Of a stretch of DNA of 64,000 bases, positions 46,101 to 60,800 are shown piece by piece. The stretch spans positions 806,001-870,000 of the forward strand of contig JAZGTN010000001.1 in NCBI GenBank assembly GCA_037783415.1. The letters run 5' to 3'. This DNA is from Leptasterias polaris. Lineage: Eukaryota > Echinodermata > Asteroidea > Forcipulatida > Asteriidae. Position numbers and translations under genes: made by a program. The stretch's first letter is position 1; every line of letters starts with the position of its first letter. The notes beneath the pieces were generated by a model, which was given only the letters and a program-made list of their open reading frames with translations, made no database searches and had not been told where the DNA came from.

Positions 46101-47843
46101 ACATGACCCCTTGAACTTGACCTACGAGTGGTGTAAAATTTGTGCCAATCCAAAAATGATGTCAGGTTGATTTGAGCGTACTTACTTTGATTTTGCTTGA
46201 AAACTTCTCATTTTCTTTGGGTAGGGGTGACTCTCTGGCCGCTAGCGCCGTCTAGAAATGTCTCTCTGCCCCAAGAATTCGGCCACATGACCCTTTGAAC
46301 TTGACCTACGAGTGGTGTAAAATTTGTGCCAATCCAAAAATGATGTCATGTTGATTTGACCGTGCTTACTTTGAATTTGTTTTAAAATAGCTCGTTCAAC
46401 TGAAGTCGCTATTGCGTCGACTTCGGATGGTCCCCGCTCGCTGATAATTTGCGGTATGAAGATGGCGCCTGCTGGCCCCCTCACATTCTGATTTTCGGAT
46501 TTGGGAGTATTCAGGGAAGAATCAGGTAACAAAATTTGTCTCTCTGGCATGCTGTGATCAGGAGTTATTGTCAACCGTAGATTTAACTTTATTTCAGGGT
46601 CTCAACGTTTTCCGCAGGCACTATTTCTTGGCCTTTTTTAAAACTTTCATTTTCTTTGGGTAGGGGTGACTCTCTGGCAGCTAGCGCCGTCTAGAAATGT
46701 CTCTCCGCCCCAAGAATTCGGTCACATGACCCCTTGAACTTGACCTACGAGTGGTGTAAAATTTGTGCCAATCCAAAAATGATGTCAGGTTGATTTGAGC
46801 GTACTTACTTTGAATTTGCTTGAAAACTTCTCATTTTCTTTGGGTAGGGGTGACTCTCTGGCCACTAGCGCCGTCTAGAAATGTCTCTCCGCCCCAAGAA
46901 TTCGGTCATATGACCCCTTGAACTTGACCTACGAGTGGTGTAAAATTTGTGCCAATCCAAAAATGATGTCAGGTTGATTTGAGCGTACTTACTTTGAATT
47001 TGCTTGAAAACTTCTCATTTTCTTTGGGTAGGGGTGACTCTCTGGCCGCTAGCGCCGTCTAGAAATGTCTCTCCGCCCCAAGAATTCGGCCACATGACCC
47101 CTTGAACTTGACCTACGAGTGGTGTAAAATTTGTGCCAATCCAAAAATGATGTCAGGTTGATTTGAGCGTACTTACTTTGAATTTGCTTGAAAACTTCTC
47201 ATTTTCTTTGGGTAGGGGTGACTCTCTGGCCGCTAGCGCCGTCTAGAAATGTCTCTCCGCCCCAAGAATTCGGCCACATGACCCCTTGAACTTGACCTAC
47301 GAGTGGTGTAAAATTTGTGCCAATCCAAAAATGATGTCAGGTTGATTTGAGCGTACTTACTTTGAATTTGCTTGAAAACTTCTCATTTTCTTTGGGTAGG
47401 GGTGACTCTCTGGCCGCTAGCGCCGTCTAGAAATGTCTCTCCGCCCCAAGAATTCGGCCACATGACCCTTTGAACTTGACCTACGAGTGGTGTAAAATTT
47501 GTGCCAATCCAAAAATGATGTCATGTTGATTTGACCGTGCTTACTTTGAATTTGTTTTAAAATAGCTCGTTCAACTGAAGTCGCTATTGCGTCGACTTCG
47601 GATGGTCCCCGCTCGCTGGTAATTTGCGGTATGAAGATGGCGCCTGCTGGCATGGCCCCCTCACATTCTGATTTTCGGATTTGGGAGTATTCAGGGAAGA
47701 ATCAGGTAACAAAATTTGTCTCTCTGGCATGCTGTGATCAGGAGTTATTGTCAACCGTAGATTTAACTTTATTTCAGGGTCTCAACGTTTTCCGCAGGCA
47801 CTATTTCTTGGCCTTTTTTAAAACTTTCATTTTCTTTGGGTAG
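28300..47843 (+). repeat. Satellite B domain rich in the +5-bp L variant
   Basis: Sixteen of the 48 L monomers carry five extra bases (GCTGGCATGGCCCC in place of GCTGGCCCC), making them 444 bp. All lie between 28.3 and 47.8 kb, with an unbroken run of twelve from 36.8 to 45.4 kb. Within 36.3-39.9 kb two 812-bp forms alternate (GTACAATTTG versus CAATAATGATG with TTTGGAAGTATTC), a 1624-bp second-order unit. Confidence 0.85.
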
Positions 47844-48859
47844 GGGTGACTCTCTGGCCGCTAGCGCCGTCTAGAAATGTCTCTCCGCCCCAAGAATTCG
47901 GTCACATGACCCCTTGAACTTGACCTACGAGTGGTGTAAAATTTGTGCCAATCCAAAAATGATGACAGGTTGATTTGAGCGTACTTACTTTGAATTTGCT
48001 TGAAAACTTCTCATTTTCTTTGGGTAGGGGTGACTCTCTGGCCGCTAGCGCCGTCTAGAAATGTCTCTCCGCCCCACGAATTCGGCCACATGACCCCTTG
48101 AACTTGACCTACGAGTGGTGTAAAATTTGTGCCAATCCAAAAATGATGTCAGGTTGATTTGAGCGTACTTACTTTGATTTTGCTTGAAAACTTCTCATTT
48201 TCTTTGGGTAGGGGTGACTCTCTGGCCGCTAGCGCCGTCTAGAAATGTCTCTCCGCCCCAAGAATTCGGCCACATGACCCCTTGAACTTGACCTACGAGT
48301 GGTGTAAAATTTGTGCCAATCCAAAAAGGATGTCAGGTTGATTTGAGCGTACTTACTTTGATTTTGCTTGAAAACTTCTCATTTTCTTTGGGTAGGGGTG
48401 ACTCTCTGGCCGCTAGCGCCGTCTAGAAATGTCTCTCTGCCCCAAGAATTCGGCCACATGACCCTTTGAACTTGACCTACGAGTGGTGTAAAATTTGTGC
48501 CAATCCAAAAATGATGTCATGTTGATTTTACCGTGCTTACTTTGAATTTGTTTTAAAATAGCTCGTTCAACTGAAGTCGCTATTGCGTCGACTTCGGATG
48601 GTCTCCGCTCGCTGGTAATTTGCGGTATGAAGATGGCGCCTGCTGGCCCCCTCACATTCTGATTTTCGGATTTGGGAGTATTCAGGGAAGAATCAGGTAA
48701 CAAAATTTGTCTCTCTGGCATGCTGTGATCAGGAGTTATTGTCAACCGTAGATTTAACTTTATTTCAGGGTCTCAACGTTTTCCGCAGGCACTATTTCTT
48801 GGCCTTTTTTAAAACTTTCATTTTCTTTGGGTAGGGGTGACTCTCTGGCAGCTAGCGCC

Positions 48860-51800
48860 GTCTAGAAATGTCTCTCCGCCCCAAGAATTCGGTCACATGA
48901 CCCCTTGAACTTGACCTACGTGTGGTGTAAAATTTGTGCCAATCCAAAAATGATGTCAGGTTGATTTGAGCGTACTTACTTTGAATTTGCTTGAAAACTT
49001 CTCATTTTCTTTGGGTAGGGGTGACTCTCTGGCCGCTAGCGCCGTCTAGAAATGTCTCTCCGCCCCAAGATTTCGGCCACATGACCCCTTGAACTTGACC
49101 TACGAGTGGTGTAAAATTTGTGCCAATCCAAAAATGATGTCAGGTTGATTTGAGCGTACTTACTTTGAATTTGCTTGAAAACTTCTCATTTTCTTTGGGT
49201 AGGGGTGACTCTCTGAACGCTAGCGCCGTCTAGAAATGTCTCTCCGCCCCAAGAATTCGGCCACATGACCCCTTGAACTTGACCTACGAGTGGTGTAAAA
49301 TTTGTGCCAATCCAAAAATGATGTCAGGTTGATTTGAGCGTACTTACTTTGTTTTTACTTGAAAACTTCTCATTTTCTTTGGGTAGGGGTGACTCTCTGG
49401 CCGCTAGCACCGTCTAGAAATGTCTCTCCGCCCCAAGAGTTCGGCCACATGACCCCTTGAACTTGACCTACGAGTGGTGTAAAATTTGTGCCAATCCAAA
49501 AATGATGTCAGGTTGATTTGAGCGTACTTACTTTGAATTTGCTTGAAAACTCCTCATTTTCTTTGGGTACGGGTGACTCTCTGGCCGCTAGCGCCGTCTA
49601 GAAATGTCTCTCTGCCCCAAGAATTCGGCCACATGACCCTTTGAACTTGACCTACGAGTGGTGTAAAATTTGTGCCAATCCAAAAATGATGTCATGTTGA
49701 TTTGACCGTGCTTACTTTGAATTTGTTTTAAAATAGCTCGTTCAACTGAAGTCGCTATTGCGTCGACTTCGGATGGTCCCCGCTCGCTGGTAATTTGCGG
49801 TATGAAGATGGCGCCTGCTGGCCCCCTCACATTCTGATTTTCGGATTTGGGAGTATTCAGGGAAGAATCGGGTAACAAAATTTGTCTCTCTGGCATGCTG
49901 TGATCAGGAGTTATTGTCAACCGTAGATTTAACTTTATTTCAGGGTCTCAACGTTTTCCGCAGGCACTACTTCTTGGCCTTTTTTAAAACTTTCATTTTC
50001 TTTGGGTAGGGGTGACTCTCTGGCCGCTAGCGCCGTCTAGAAATGTCTCTCCGCCCCAAGAATTCGGTCACATGACCCCTTGAACTTGACCTACGAGTGG
50101 TGTAAAATTTGTGCCAATCCAAAAATGATGTCAGGTTGATTTGAGCGTACTTACTTTGAATTTGCTTGAAAACTTCTCATTTTCTTTGGGTAGGGGTGAC
50201 TCTCTGGCCGCTAGCGCCGTCTAGAAATGTCTCTCCGCCCCAAGAATTCGGCCACATGACCCCTTGAACTTGACCTACGAGTGGCGTAAAATTTGTGCCA
50301 ATCCAAAAATGATGTCAGGTTGATTTGAGCGTACTTACTTTGATTTTGCTTGAAAACTTCTCATTTTCTTTGGGTAGGGGTGACTCTCTGGCAGCTAGCG
50401 CCGTCTAGAAATGTCTCTCTGCCCCAAGAATTCGGCCACATGACCCTTTGAACTTGACCTACGAGTGGTGTAAAATTTGTGCCAATCCAAAAATGATGTC
50501 ATGTTGATTTGACCGTGCTTACTTTGAATTTGCTTGAAAACTTCTCTTTTTCTTTGGGTAGGGGTGACTCTCTGGCCACTAGCGCCGTCTAGAAATGTCT
50601 CTCCGCCCCAAGAATTCGGCCACATGACCCCTTGAACTTGACCTACGAGTGGTGTAAAATTTGTGCCAATCCAAAAATGATGTCAGGTTGATTTGAGCGT
50701 ACTTACTTTGATTTTGCTTGAAAACTTATCATTTTCTTTGGGTACGGGTGACTCTCTGGCCGCTAGCGCCGTCTAGAAATGTCTCTCTGCCCCAAGAATT
50801 CGGCCACATGACCCTTTGAACTTGACCTACGAGTGGTGTAAAATTTGTGCCAATCCAAAAATGATGTCATGTTGATTTGACCGTGCTTACTTTGAATTTG
50901 TTTTAAAATAGCTCGTTCAACTGAAGTCGCTATTGCGTCGACTTCGGATGGTCCCCGCTCGCTGGTAATTTGCGGTATGAAGATGGCGCCTGCTGGCCCC
51001 CTCACATTCTGATTTTCGGATTTGGGAGTATTCAGGGAAGAATCAGGTAACAAAATTTGTCTCTCTGGCATGCTGTGATCAGGAGTTATTGTCAACCGTA
51101 GATTTAACTTTATTTCAGGGTCTCAACGTTTTCCGCAGGCACTATTTCTTGGCCTTTTTTAAAACTTTCATTTTCTTTGGGTAGGGGTGACTCTCTGGCC
51201 GCTAGCGCCGTCTAGAAATGTCTCTCCGCCCCAAGAATTCGGTCACATGACCCCTTGAACTTGACCTACGTGTGGTGTAAAATTTGTGCCAATCCAAAAA
51301 TGATGTCAGGTTGATTTGAGCGTACTTACTTTGAATTTGCTTGAAAACTTCTCATTTTCTTTGGGTAGGGGTGACTCTCTGGCCGCTAGCGCCGTCTAGA
51401 AATGTCTCTCCGCCCCAAGATTTCGGCCACATGACCCCTTGATCTTGACCTACGAGTGGTGTAAAATTTGTGCCAATCCAAAAATGATGTCAGGTTGATT
51501 TGAGCGTACTTACTTTGAATTTGCTTGAAAACTTCTCATTTTCTTTGGGTAGGGGTGACTCTCTGAACGCTAGCGCCGTCTAGAAATGTCTCTCCGCCCC
51601 AAGAATTCGGCCACATGACCCCTTGAACTTGACCTACGAGTGGTGTAAAATTTGTGCCAATCCAAAAATGATGTCAGGTTGATTTGAGCGTACTTACTTT
51701 GTTTTTGCTTGAAAACTTCTCATTTTCTTTGGGTAGGGGTGACTCTCTGGCCGCTAGCACCGTCTAGAAATGTCTCTCCGCCCCAAGAGTTCGGCCACAT

Positions 51801-54800
51801 GACCCCTTGAACTTGACCTACGAGTGGTGTAAAATTTGTGCCAATCCAAAAATGATGTCAGGTTGATTTGAGCGTACTTACTTTGAATTTGCTTGAAAAC
51901 TCCTCATTTTCTTTGGGTACGGGTGACTCTCTGGCCGCTAGCGCCGTCTAGAAATGTCTCTCTGCCCCAAGAATTCGGCCACATGACCCTTTGAACTTGA
52001 CCTACGAGTGGTGTAAAATTTGTGCCAATCCAAAAATGATGTCATGTTGATTTGACCGTGCTTACTTTGAATTTGTTTTAAAATAGCTCGTTCAACTGAA
52101 GTCGCTATTGCGTCGACTTCGGATGGTCCCCGCTCGCTGGTAATTTGCGGTATGAAGATGGCGCCTGCTGGCCCCCTCACATTCTGATTTTCGGATTTGG
52201 GAGTATTCAGGGAAGAATCAGGTAACACAATTTGTCTCTCTGGCATGCTGTGATCAGGAGTTATTGTCAACCGTAGATTTAACTTTATTTCAGGGTCTCA
52301 ACGTTTTCCGCAGGCACTATTTCTTGGCCTTTTTTAAAACTTTCATTTTCTTTGGGTAGGGGTGACTCTCTGGCCGCTAGCGCCGTCTAGAAATGTCTCT
52401 CCGCCCCAAGAATTCGGTCACATGACCCCTTGAACTTGACCTACGTGTGGTGTAAAATTTGTGCCAATCCAAAAATGATGTCAGGTTGATTTGAGCGTAC
52501 TTACTTTGAATTTGCTTGAAAACTTCTCATTTTCTTTGGGTAGGGGTGACTCTCTGGCCGCTAGCGCCGTCTAGAAATGTCTCTCCGCCCCAAGATTTCG
52601 GCCACATGAGCCCTTGAAATTGACCTACGAGTGGTGTAAAATTTGTGCCAATCCATAAATGATGTCAGGTTGATTTGAGCGTACTTACTTTGAATTTGCT
52701 TGAAAACTTCTCATTTTCTTTGGGTACGGGTGACTCTCTGGCCGCTAGCGCCGTCTAGAAATGTCTCTCTGCCCCAAGAATTCGGCCACATGACCCTTTG
52801 AACTTGACCTACGAGTGGTGTAAAATTTGTGCCAATCCAAAAATGATGTCATGTTGATTTGACCGTGCTTACTTTGAATTTGTTTTAAAATAGCTCGTTC
52901 AACTGAAGTCGCTATTGCGTCGACTTCGGATGGTCCCCGCTCGCTGGTAATTTGCGGTATGAAGATGGCGCCTGCTGGCCCCCTCACATTCTGATTTTCG
53001 GATTTGGGAGTATTCAGGGAAGAATCAGGTAACAAAATTTGTCTCTCTGGCATGCTGTGATCAGGAGTTATTGTCAACCGTAGATTTAACTTTATTTCAG
53101 GGTCTCAACGTTTTCCGCAGGCACTATTTCTTGGCCTTTTTTAAAACTTTCATTTTCTTTGGGTAGGGGTGACTCTCTGGCCGCTAGCGCCGTCTAGAAA
53201 TGTCTCTCCGCCCCAAGAATTCGGTCACATGACCCCTTGAACTTGACCTACGTGTGGTGTAAAATTTGTGCCAATCCAAAAATGATGTCAGGTTGATTTG
53301 AGCGTACTTACTTTGAATTTGCTTGAAAACTTCTCATTTTCTTTGGGTAGGGGTGACTCTCTGGCCGCTAGCGCCGTCTAGAAATGTCTCTCCGCCCCAA
53401 GATTTCGGCCACATGACCCTTTGAACTTGACCTACGAGTGGTGTAAAATTTGTGCCAATCCAAAAATGATGTCATGTTGATTTGACCGTGCTTACTTTGA
53501 ATTTGTTTTAAAATAGCTCGTTCAACTGAAGTCGCTATTGCGTCGACTTCGGATGGTCCCCGCTCGCTGGTAATTTGCGGTATGAAGATGGCGCCTGCTG
53601 GCCCCCTCACATTCTGATTTTCGGATTTGGGAGTATTCAGGGAAGAATCAGGTAACAAAATTTGTCTCTCTGGCATGCTGTGATCAGGAGTTATTGTCAA
53701 CCGTAGATTTAACTTTATTTCAGGGTCTCAACGTTTTCCGCAGGCACTATTTCTTGGCCTTTTTTAAAACTTTCATTTTCTTTGGGTAGGGGTGACTCTC
53801 TGGCCGCTAGCGCCGTCTAGAAATGTCTCTCCGCCCCAAGAATTCGGTCACATGACCCCTTGAACTTGACCTACGTGTGGTGTAAAATTTGTGCCAATCC
53901 AAAAATGATGTCAGGTTGATTTGAGCGTACTTACTTTGAATTTGCTTGAAAACTTCTCATTTTCTTTGGGTAGGGGTGACTCTCTGGCCGCTAGCGCCGT
54001 CTAGAAATGTCTCTCCGCCCCAAGATTTCGGCCACATGACCCCTTGATCTTGACCTACGAGTGGTGTAAAATTTGTGCCAATCCAAAAATGATGTCAGGT
54101 TGATTTGAGCGTACTTACTTTGAATTTGCTTGAAAACTTCTCATTTTCTTTGGGTAGGGGTGACTCTCTGAACGCTAGCGCCGTCTAGAAATGTCTCTCC
54201 GCCCCAAGAATTCGGCCACATGACCCCTTGAACTTGACCTACGAGTGGTGTAAAATTTGTGCCAATCCAAAAATGATGTCAGGTTGATTTGAGCGTACTT
54301 ACTTTGTTTTTGCTTGAAAACTTCTCATTTTCTTTGGGTAGGGGTGACTCTCTGGCCGCTAGCACCGTCTAGAAATGTCTCTCCGCCCCAAGAGTTCGGC
54401 CACATGACCCCTTGAACTTGACCTACGAGTGGTGTAAAATTTGTGCCAATCCAAAAATGATGTCAGGTTGATTTGAGCGTACTTACTTTGAATTTGCTTG
54501 AAAACTCCTCATTTTCTTTGGGTACGGGTGACTCTCTGGCCGCTAGCGCCGTCTAGAAATGTCTCTCTGCCCCAAGAATTCGGCCACATGACCCTTTGAA
54601 CTTGACCTACGAGTGGTGTAAAATTTGTGCCAATCCAAAAATGATGTCATGTTGATTTGACCGTGCTTACTTTGAATTTGTTTTAAAATAGCTCGTTCAA
54701 CTGAAGTCGCTATTGCGTCGACTTCGGATGGTCCCCGCTCGCTGGTAATTTGCGGTATGAAGATGGCGCCTGCTGGCCCCCTCACATTCTGATTTTCGGA

Positions 54801-57800
54801 TTTGGGAGTATTCAGGGAAGAATCAGGTAACACAATTTGTCTCTCTGGCATGCTGTGATCAGGAGTTATTGTCAACCGTAGATTTAACTTTATTTCAGGG
54901 TCTCAACGTTTTCCGCAGGCACTATTTCTTGGCCTTTTTTAAAACTTTCATTTTCTTTGGGTAGGGGTGACTCTCTGGCCGCTAGCGCCGTCTAGAAATG
55001 TCTCTCCGCCCCAAGAATTCGGTCACATGACCCCTTGAACTTGACCTACGTGTGGTGTAAAATTTGTGCCAATCCAAAAATGATGTCAGGTTGATTTGAG
55101 CGTACTTACTTTGAATTTGCTTGAAAACTTCTCATTTTCTTTGGGTAGGGGTGACTCTCTGGCCGCTAGCGCCGTCTAGAAATGTCTCTCCGCCCCAAGA
55201 TTTCGGCCACATGAGCCCTTGAAATTGACCTACGAGTGGTGTAAAATTTGTGCCAATCCATAAATGATGTCAGGTTGATTTGAGCGTACTTACTTTGAAT
55301 TTGCTTGAAAACTTCTCATTTTCTTTGGGTACGGGTGACTCTCTGGCCGCTAGCGCCGTCTAGAAATGTCTCTCTGCCCCAAGAATTCGGCCACATGACC
55401 CTTTGAACTTGACCTACGAGTGGTGTAAAATTTGTGCCAATCCAAAAATGATGTCATGTTGATTTGACCGTGCTTACTTTGAATTTGTTTTAAAATAGCT
55501 CGTTCAACTGAAGTCGCTATTGCGTCGACTTCGGATGGTCCCCGCTCGCTGGTAATTTGCGGTATGAAGATGGCGCCTGCTGGCCCCCTCACATTCTGAT
55601 TTTCGGATTTGGGAGTATTCAGGGAAGAATCAGGTAACAAAATTTGTCTCTCTGGCATGCTGTGATCAGGAGTTATTGTCAACCGTAGATTTAACTTTAT
55701 TTCAGGGTCTCAACGTTTTCCGCAGGCACTATTTCTTGGCCTTTTTTAAAACTTTCATTTTCTTTGGGTAGGGGTGACTCTCTGGCCGCTAGCGCCGTCT
55801 AGAAATGTCTCTCCGCCCCAAGAATTCGGTCACATGACCCCTTGAACTTGACCTACGTGTGGTGTAAAATTTGTGCCAATCCAAAAATGATGTCAGGTTG
55901 ATTTGAGCGTACTTACTTTGAATTTGCTTGAAAACTTCTCATTTTCTTTGGGTAGGGGTGACTCTCTGGCCGCTAGCGCCGTCTAGAAATGTCTCTCCGC
56001 CCCAAGATTTCGGCCACATGACCCCTTGAACTTGACCTACGAGTGGTGTAAAATTTGTGCCAATCCAAAAATGATGTCAGGTTGATTTGAGCGTACTTAC
56101 TTTGAATTTGCTTGAAAACTCCTCATTTTCTTTGGGTAGGGGTGACTCTCTGGCCGCTAGCGCCGTCTAGAAATGTCTCTCTGCCCCAAGAATTCGGCCA
56201 CATGACCCCTTGAACTTGACCTACGAGTGGTGTAAAATTTGTGCCAATCCAAAAATGATGTCAGGTTGATTTGACCGTGCTTACTTTGAATTTGTTTTAA
56301 AATAGCTCGTTCAACTGAAGTCGCTATTGCGTCGACTTCGGATGGTCCCCGCTCGCTGGTAATTTGCGGTATGAAGATGGCGCCTGCTGGCCCCCTCACA
56401 TTCTGATTTTCGGATTTGGGAGTATTCAGGGAAGAATCAGGTAACAAAATTTGTCTCTCTGGCATGCTGTGATCAGGAGTTATTGTCAACCGTAGATTTA
56501 ACTTTATTTCAGGGTCTCAACGTTTTCCGCAGGCACAATTTCTTGGCCTTTTTTAAAACTTTCATTTTCTTTGGGTAGGGGTGACTCTCTGGCCGCTAGC
56601 GCCGTCTAGAAATGTCTCTCCGCCCCAAGAATTCGGTCACATGACCCCTTGAACTTGACCTACGAGTGGTGTAAAATTTGTGCCAATCCAAAAATGATGT
56701 CAGGTTGATTTGAGCGTACTTACTTTGAATTTGCTTGAAAACTTCTCATTTTCTTTGGGTAGGGGTGACTCTCTGGCCGCTAGCGCCGTCTAGAAATGTC
56801 TCTCCGCCCCAAGAATTCGGCCACATGACCCTTTGAACTTGACCTACGAGTGGTGTAAAATTTGTGCCAATCCAAAAATGATGTCAGGTTGATTTGAGCG
56901 TACTTACTTTGATTTTGCTTGAAAACTTCTCATTTTCTTTGGGTAGGGGTGACTCTCTGGCCGCTAGCGCCGTCTAGAAATGTCTCTCTGCCCCAAGAAT
57001 TCGGCCACATGACCCTTTGAACTTGACCTACGAGTGGTGTAAAATTTGTGCCAATCCAAAAATGATGTCATGTTGATTTGACCGTGCTTACTTTGAATTT
57101 GTTTTAAAATAGCTCGTTCAACTGAAGTCGCTATTGCGTCGACTTCGGATGGTCCCCGCTCGCTGGTAATTTGCGGTATGAAGATGGCGCCTGCTGGCCC
57201 CCTCACATTCTGATTTTCGGATTTGGGAGTATTCAGGGAAGAATCAGGTAACAAAATTTTTCTCTCTGGCATGCTGTGATCAGGAGTTATTGTCAACCGT
57301 AGATTTAACTTTATTTCAGGGTCTCAACGTTTTCCGCAGGCACTATTTCTTGGCCTTTTTTAAAACTTTCATTTTCTTTGGGTAGGGGTGACTCTCTGGC
57401 CGCTAGCGCCGTCTAGAAATGTCTCTCCGCCCCAAGAATTCGGTCACATGACCCCTTGAACTTGACCTACGAGTGGTGTAAAATTTGTGCCAATCCAAAA
57501 ATGATGTCAGGTTGATTTGAGCGTACTTACTTTGAATTTGCTTGAAAACTTCTCATTTTCTTTGGGTAGGGGTGACTCTCTGGCCGCTAGCGCCGTCTAG
57601 AAATGTCTCTCCGCCCCAAGAATTCGGCCACATGACCCCTTGAACTTGACCTACGAGTGGTGTAAAATTTGTGCCAATCCAAAAATGATGTCAGGTTGAT
57701 TTGAGCGTACTTACTTTGAATTTGCTTGAAAACTTCTCATTTTCTTTGGGTAGGGGTGACTCTCTGGCCGCTAGCGCCGTCTAGAAATGTCTCTCCGCCC

Positions 57801-60800
57801 CAAGAATTCGGCCACATGACCCTTTGAACTTGACCTACGAGTGGTGTAAAATTTGTGCCAATCCAAAAATGATGTCATGTTGATTTGACCGTGCTTACTT
57901 TGAATTTGTTTTAAAATAGCTCGTTCAACTGAAGTCGCTATTGCGTCGACTTCGGATGGTCCCCGCTCGCTGGTAATTTGCGGTATGAAGATGGCGCCTG
58001 CTGGCCCCCTCACATTCTGATTTTCGGATTTGGGAGTATTCAGGGAAGAATCAGGTAACAAAATTTGTCTCTCTGGCATGCTGTGATCAGGAGTTATTGT
58101 CAACCGTAGATTTAACTTTATTTCAGGGTCTCAACGTTTTCCGCAGGCACTATTTCTTGGCCTTTTTTAAAACTTTCATTTTCTTTGGGTAGGGGTGACT
58201 CTCTGGCCGCTAGCGCCGTCTAGAAATGTCTCTCCGCCCCAAGAATTCGGTCACATGACCCCTTGAACTTGACCTACGAGTGGTGTAAAATTTGTGCCAA
58301 TCCAAAAATGATGTCAGGTTGATTTGAGCGTACTTACTTTGAATTTGCTTGAAAACTTCTCATTTTCTTTGGGTAGGGGTGACTCTCTGGCCGCTAGCGC
58401 CGTCTAGAAATGTCTCTCCGCCCCAAGAATTCGGCCACATGACCCTTTGAACTTGACCTACGAGTGGTGTAAAATTTGTGCCAATCCAAAAATGATGTCA
58501 GGTTGATTTGAGCGTACTTACTTTGATTTTGCTTGAAAACTTCTCATTTTCTTTGGGTAGGGGTGACTCTCTGGCCGCTAGCGCCGTCTAGAAATGTCTC
58601 TCTGCCCCAAGAATTCGGCCACATGACCCTTTGAACTTGACCTACGAGTGGTGTAAAATTTGTGCCAATCCAAAAATGATGTCAGGTTGATTTGACCGTG
58701 CTTACTTTGAATTTGTTTTAAAATAGCTCGTTCAACTGAAGTCGCTATTGCGTCGACTTCGGATGGTCCCCGCTCGCTGGTAATTTGCGGTATGAAGATG
58801 GCGCCTGCTGGCCCCCTCACATTCTGATTTTCGGATTTGGGAGTATTCAGGGAAGAATCAGGTAACAAAATTTGTCTCTCTGGCATGCTGTGATCAGGAG
58901 TTATTGTCAACCGTAGATTTAACTTTATTTCAGGGTCTCAACGTTTTCCGCAGGCACTATTTCTTGGCCTTTTTTAAAACTTTCATTTTCTTTGGGTAGG
59001 GGTGACTCTCTGGCCGCTAGCGCCGTCTAGAAATGTCTCTCCGCCCCAAGAATTCGGTCACATGACCCCTTGAACTTGACCTACGTGTGGTGTAAAATTT
59101 GTGCCAATCCAAAAATGATGTCAGGTTGATTTGAGCGTACTTACTTTGAATTTGCTTGAAAACTTCTCATTTTCTTTGGGTAGGGGTGACTCTCTGGCCG
59201 CTAGCGCCGTCTAGAAATGTCTCTCCGCCCCAAGATTTCGGCCACATGACCCCTTGAAATTGACCTACGAGTGGTGTAAAATTTGTGCCAATCCAAAAAT
59301 GATGTCAGGTTGATTTGAGCGTACTTACTTTGAATTTGCTTGAAAACTTCTCATTTTCTTTGGGTAGGGGTGACTCTCTGAACGCTAGCGCCGTCTAGAA
59401 ATGTCTCTCCGCCCCAAGAATTCGGCCACATGACCCCTTGAACTTGACCTACGAGTGGTGTAAAATTTGTGCCAATCCAAAAATGATGTCAGGTTGATTT
59501 GAGCGTACTTACTTTGAATTTGCTTGAAAACTCCTCATTTTCTTTGGGTAGGGGTGACTCTCTGGCCGCTAGCGCCGTCTAGAAATGTCTCTCTGCCCCA
59601 AGAATTCGGCCACATGACCCCTTGAACTTGATCTACGAGTGGTGTAAAATTTGTGCCAATCCAAAAATGATGTCAGGTTGATTTGACCGTGCTTACTTTG
59701 AATTTGTTTTAAAATAGCTCGTTCAACTGAAGTCGCTATTGCGTCGACTTCGGATGGTCCCCGCTCGCTGGTAATTTGCGGTATGAAGATGGCGCCTGCT
59801 GGCCCCCTCACATTCTGATTTTCGGATTTGGGAGTATTCAGGGAAGAATCAGGTAACAAAATTTGTCTCTCTGGCATGCTGTGATCAGGAGTTATTGTCA
59901 ACCGTAGATTTAACTTTATTTCAGGGTCTCAACGTTTTCCGCAGGCACTATTTCTTGGCCTTTTTTAAAACTTTCATTTTCTTTGGGTAGGGGTGACTCT
60001 CTGGCCGCTAGCGCCGTCTAGAAATGTCTCTCCGCCCCAAGAATTCGGTCACATGACCCCTTGAACTTGACCTACGTGTGGTGTAAAATTTGTGCCAATC
60101 CAAAAATGATGTCAGGTTGATTTGAGCGTACTTACTTTGAATTTGCTTGAAAACTTCTCATTTTCTTTGGGTAGGGGTGACTCTCTGGCCGCTAGCGCCG
60201 TCTAGAAATGTCTCTCCGCCCCAAGATTTCGGCCACATGACCCCGTGAACTTGACCTACGAGTGGTGTAAAATTTGTGCCAATCCAAAAATGATGTCAGG
60301 TTGATTTGAGCGTACTTACTTTGAATTTGCTTGAAAACTTCTCATTTTCTTTGGGTAGGGGTGACTCTCTGAACGCTAGCGCCGTCTAGAAATGTCTCTC
60401 CGCCCCAAGAATTCGGCCACATGACCCCTTGAACTTGACCTACGAGTGGTGTAAAATTTGTGCCAATCCGAAAATGATGTCAGGTTGATTTGAGCGTACT
60501 TACTTTGTTTTTGCTTGAAAACTTCTCATTTTCTTTGGGTAGGGGTGACTCTCTGGCCGCTAGCGCCGTCTAGAAATGTCTCTCCGCCCCAAGAGTTCGG
60601 CCACATGACCCCTTGAACTTGACCTACGAGTGGTGTAAAATTTGTGCCAATCCAAAAATGATGTCAGGTTGATTTGAGCGTACTTACTTTGAATTTGCTT
60701 GAAAACTCCTCATTTTCTTTGGGTAGGGGTGACTCTCTGGCCGCTAGCGCCGTCTAGAAATGTCTCTCTGCCCCAAGAATTCGGCCACATGACCCCTTGA

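Noticed and set aside
28514..47843. 70-codon plus-strand frame starting at ATGAAGATGGCGCC in +5-bp L monomers
   Set aside because: It exists only with the 5-bp insertion and runs through the splice-like segment into satellite DNA. It reads as a by-product, though the ATG context is kept as a finding.
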